Below, in pieces: positions 31,098 to 31,829 of a stretch of DNA of 31,829 nt (positions are counted from its first letter, which is position 1; each line of letters opens with the position of its first letter). The DNA is from Gnetum montanum. Taxonomy: Eukaryota; Streptophyta; Gnetopsida; Gnetales; Gnetaceae. The DNA is taken from positions 558,132 through 589,960 of the forward strand of contig MNCI01009376.1 of assembly GCA_015680685.1 (NCBI GenBank), given 5' to 3'. A program made the translations under genes and the position numbers. The notes under the pieces are model-generated. The model did not search any database. It was not told the origin of the DNA and saw only the letters and a list, made by a program, of their open reading frames with translations.

Positions 31098-31330
31098 CAA
31101 CTACTCTAATAATTAAAGTAAAAAACTAGAGTAACTACTCTAATAATTAGAATAAACTACTAGAGTAACTACTCTAGTAATTAGAATAACTACTAGAGCA
31201 ACCACTCTAATAATTAGAGTAACTGCTAGAGTAACCGCTACAGTAACCACTCTAATAATTAGAGTAACTGCTAGAGTAACCGCTAGAGTAACCACTCTAA
31301 TAATTAGAATAACTACTAGAGTAACCGCTC
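31098..31330. repeat. Palindromic minisatellite in U3 of LTR D
   Basis: The block ctctaataattag (or a variant) starts at 31104, 31138, 31173, 31205, 31250 and 31295, giving spacings of 34, 35, 32, 45 and 45. The longer units carry one more copy of an 11-12 base subunit (tagagtaaccgc or tagagtaactgc). The core CTCTAAT-A-ATTAGAG (31205-31219 and 31250-31264) is a 7-bp inverted repeat with a one-base spacer, and flanking gtta/taac bases extend the pairing in some copies. The minus strand is open through it but only as a repetitive Val/Thr/Ile string. Confidence 0.88.
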
Positions 31331-31336
31331 TCATCA

Positions 31337-31829
31337 TACCCCAACGACTGAATGAAAACTCGTCCTCGAGTATAGAAGCAGAGAAACAAGTTCTTTATAA
31401 AATATTGGGAAGGTATGGGATTATTGACTAACTAACAACTGATGGTGGAATGGGATGATAGGCTCAACGTATCCAGCGAACTAATCAATAAGAATATTAC
31501 AACATTAGTGTTCATGACCATTATGGTAAACACTCGTACATAAATGACATCCAAGCCCTTATTTGGTAGCTTGTAGAGAAAGAGAGAGAAAGAAAATGAA
31601 GCGTGTTGCCACCAATGCTAAGATTGTGCCTTCCATTATTCATCCATAGCCATTCCACCAGACTTGATCCTTTCGTACATGCTCTAGTTCTGATCCATCT
31701 TGAGTGCTTCCTCCAAGCCCAGTACATTGTTTGTATGATCACCATCTACACACACAACATACTCACAAATGAGAAAGGATAGATAAACCACAATGTAGTT
31801 GATACCTTGCCTTAATATGAAGTGCATTG
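31337..31829 (-). mobile_element. 3' interior end of the element carrying LTR D
   Basis: A polypurine-like GTTGGGGTA lies against the LTR. The next 100 bases align with 6831-6910 beside LTR B. Further on, a 74-codon minus frame (31521-31745) sits where the tail of the extra ORF would lie in element II, but I see no clear protein match between the two. Confidence 0.5.

Larger units (their letters stand above)
30609..31336 (-). repeat. LTR D, 3' LTR of a second element of the element II family
   Basis: 728 bp from tgatgagc (30609) to ctcatca (31336). R is collinear with LTRs B and C, with AATAAA at 30907-30912 and TATA at 31081-31088. The sequence after 31336 resembles the interior beside LTR B (gact.aatgaaaactc.tcctcga, then ttgggaaggtatgggat), so this is a 3' LTR and its element continues to the right beyond the window. 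The outer end may be 30609 or 30640 because the terminus is duplicated. Confidence 0.8.

Noticed and set aside
31098-31330. CRISPR-like regular spacing of a repeat
   Set aside because: The intervening sequences are themselves copies of the same subunits, spacing is irregular and the context is a plant LTR, so it is a minisatellite.
31140-31337. Minus-strand frame of Val/Thr/Ile repeats resembling a membrane protein
   Set aside because: It is a translation of the U3 minisatellite; the apparent hydrophobic repeats follow from the DNA repeat unit.
1-31829. Host genes, tRNA or rRNA genes
   Set aside because: No tRNA cloverleaf, rRNA block or exon-like conserved protein segment was found on reading both strands; a profile search could still reveal short ones.

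Overview
The window looks like intergenic heterochromatin from a seed plant with a large, retrotransposon-filled nuclear genome. It is AT-rich on inspection, has no intact gene of useful length, and holds layered relics of at least five LTR retrotransposons. I found no bacterial operon, CRISPR array, tRNA, rRNA or convincing host exon. Every recognisable retrotransposon coding segment lies on the minus strand, so each element is read from high to low coordinates. I cannot name the species; a gymnosperm or another giant-genome plant is only a guess.

Layout. 1-176: inner end of an LTR (LTR A). 1914-4248: element I, a decayed Ty3/gypsy pol fragment (RT, RNase H, integrase) of the Athila/TAT group, cut off at 4248 by a possible 1.1-kb LTR (4249-5340). 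5933-18667: element II, the most complete element. It has a 3' LTR (5933-6830), a degenerate extra ORF downstream of integrase (about 7022-9929), a 2.1-kb spacer, integrase, RNase H, reverse transcriptase, protease and gag, a primer binding site (17718-17735) and a 5' LTR (17737-18667). 18990-20097: a TAT/Ogre-like integrase, broken near its N-terminal zinc-binding region by the long LTR of a chromovirus (about 20098-23726). That LTR contains a tandem repeat of about 177 bp and is followed by the chromovirus integrase/chromodomain end (23745-24860). 25640-28425: remains of a Ty1/copia element resembling SIRE/Maximus (3' G-tracts and gag), with its PBS at 28465-28476 and its 5' LTR at about 28477-29491. 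30609-31336: a 3' LTR (LTR D) of another member of the element II family, whose body runs off the right edge.

How the parts fit. In element II, gag would form particles, protease would cut the polyprotein, RT/RNase H would copy RNA from a tRNA primer, and integrase would insert the product. The LTRs supply a minus-strand TATA box, a downstream AATAAA and the termini. All frames carry stops or frameshifts, so nothing here looks autonomous. Many stops sit where CAA, CAG or CGA would be expected, consistent with deamination of methylated cytosine.

The most interesting signals are (1) the U3 regions of the related LTRs, which hold different strong palindromes or palindromic minisatellites at the same place just upstream of TATA; (2) the long coiled-coil-rich extra ORF downstream of integrase in element II, which I do not recognise; and (3) the 177-bp tandem array inside the chromovirus LTR.
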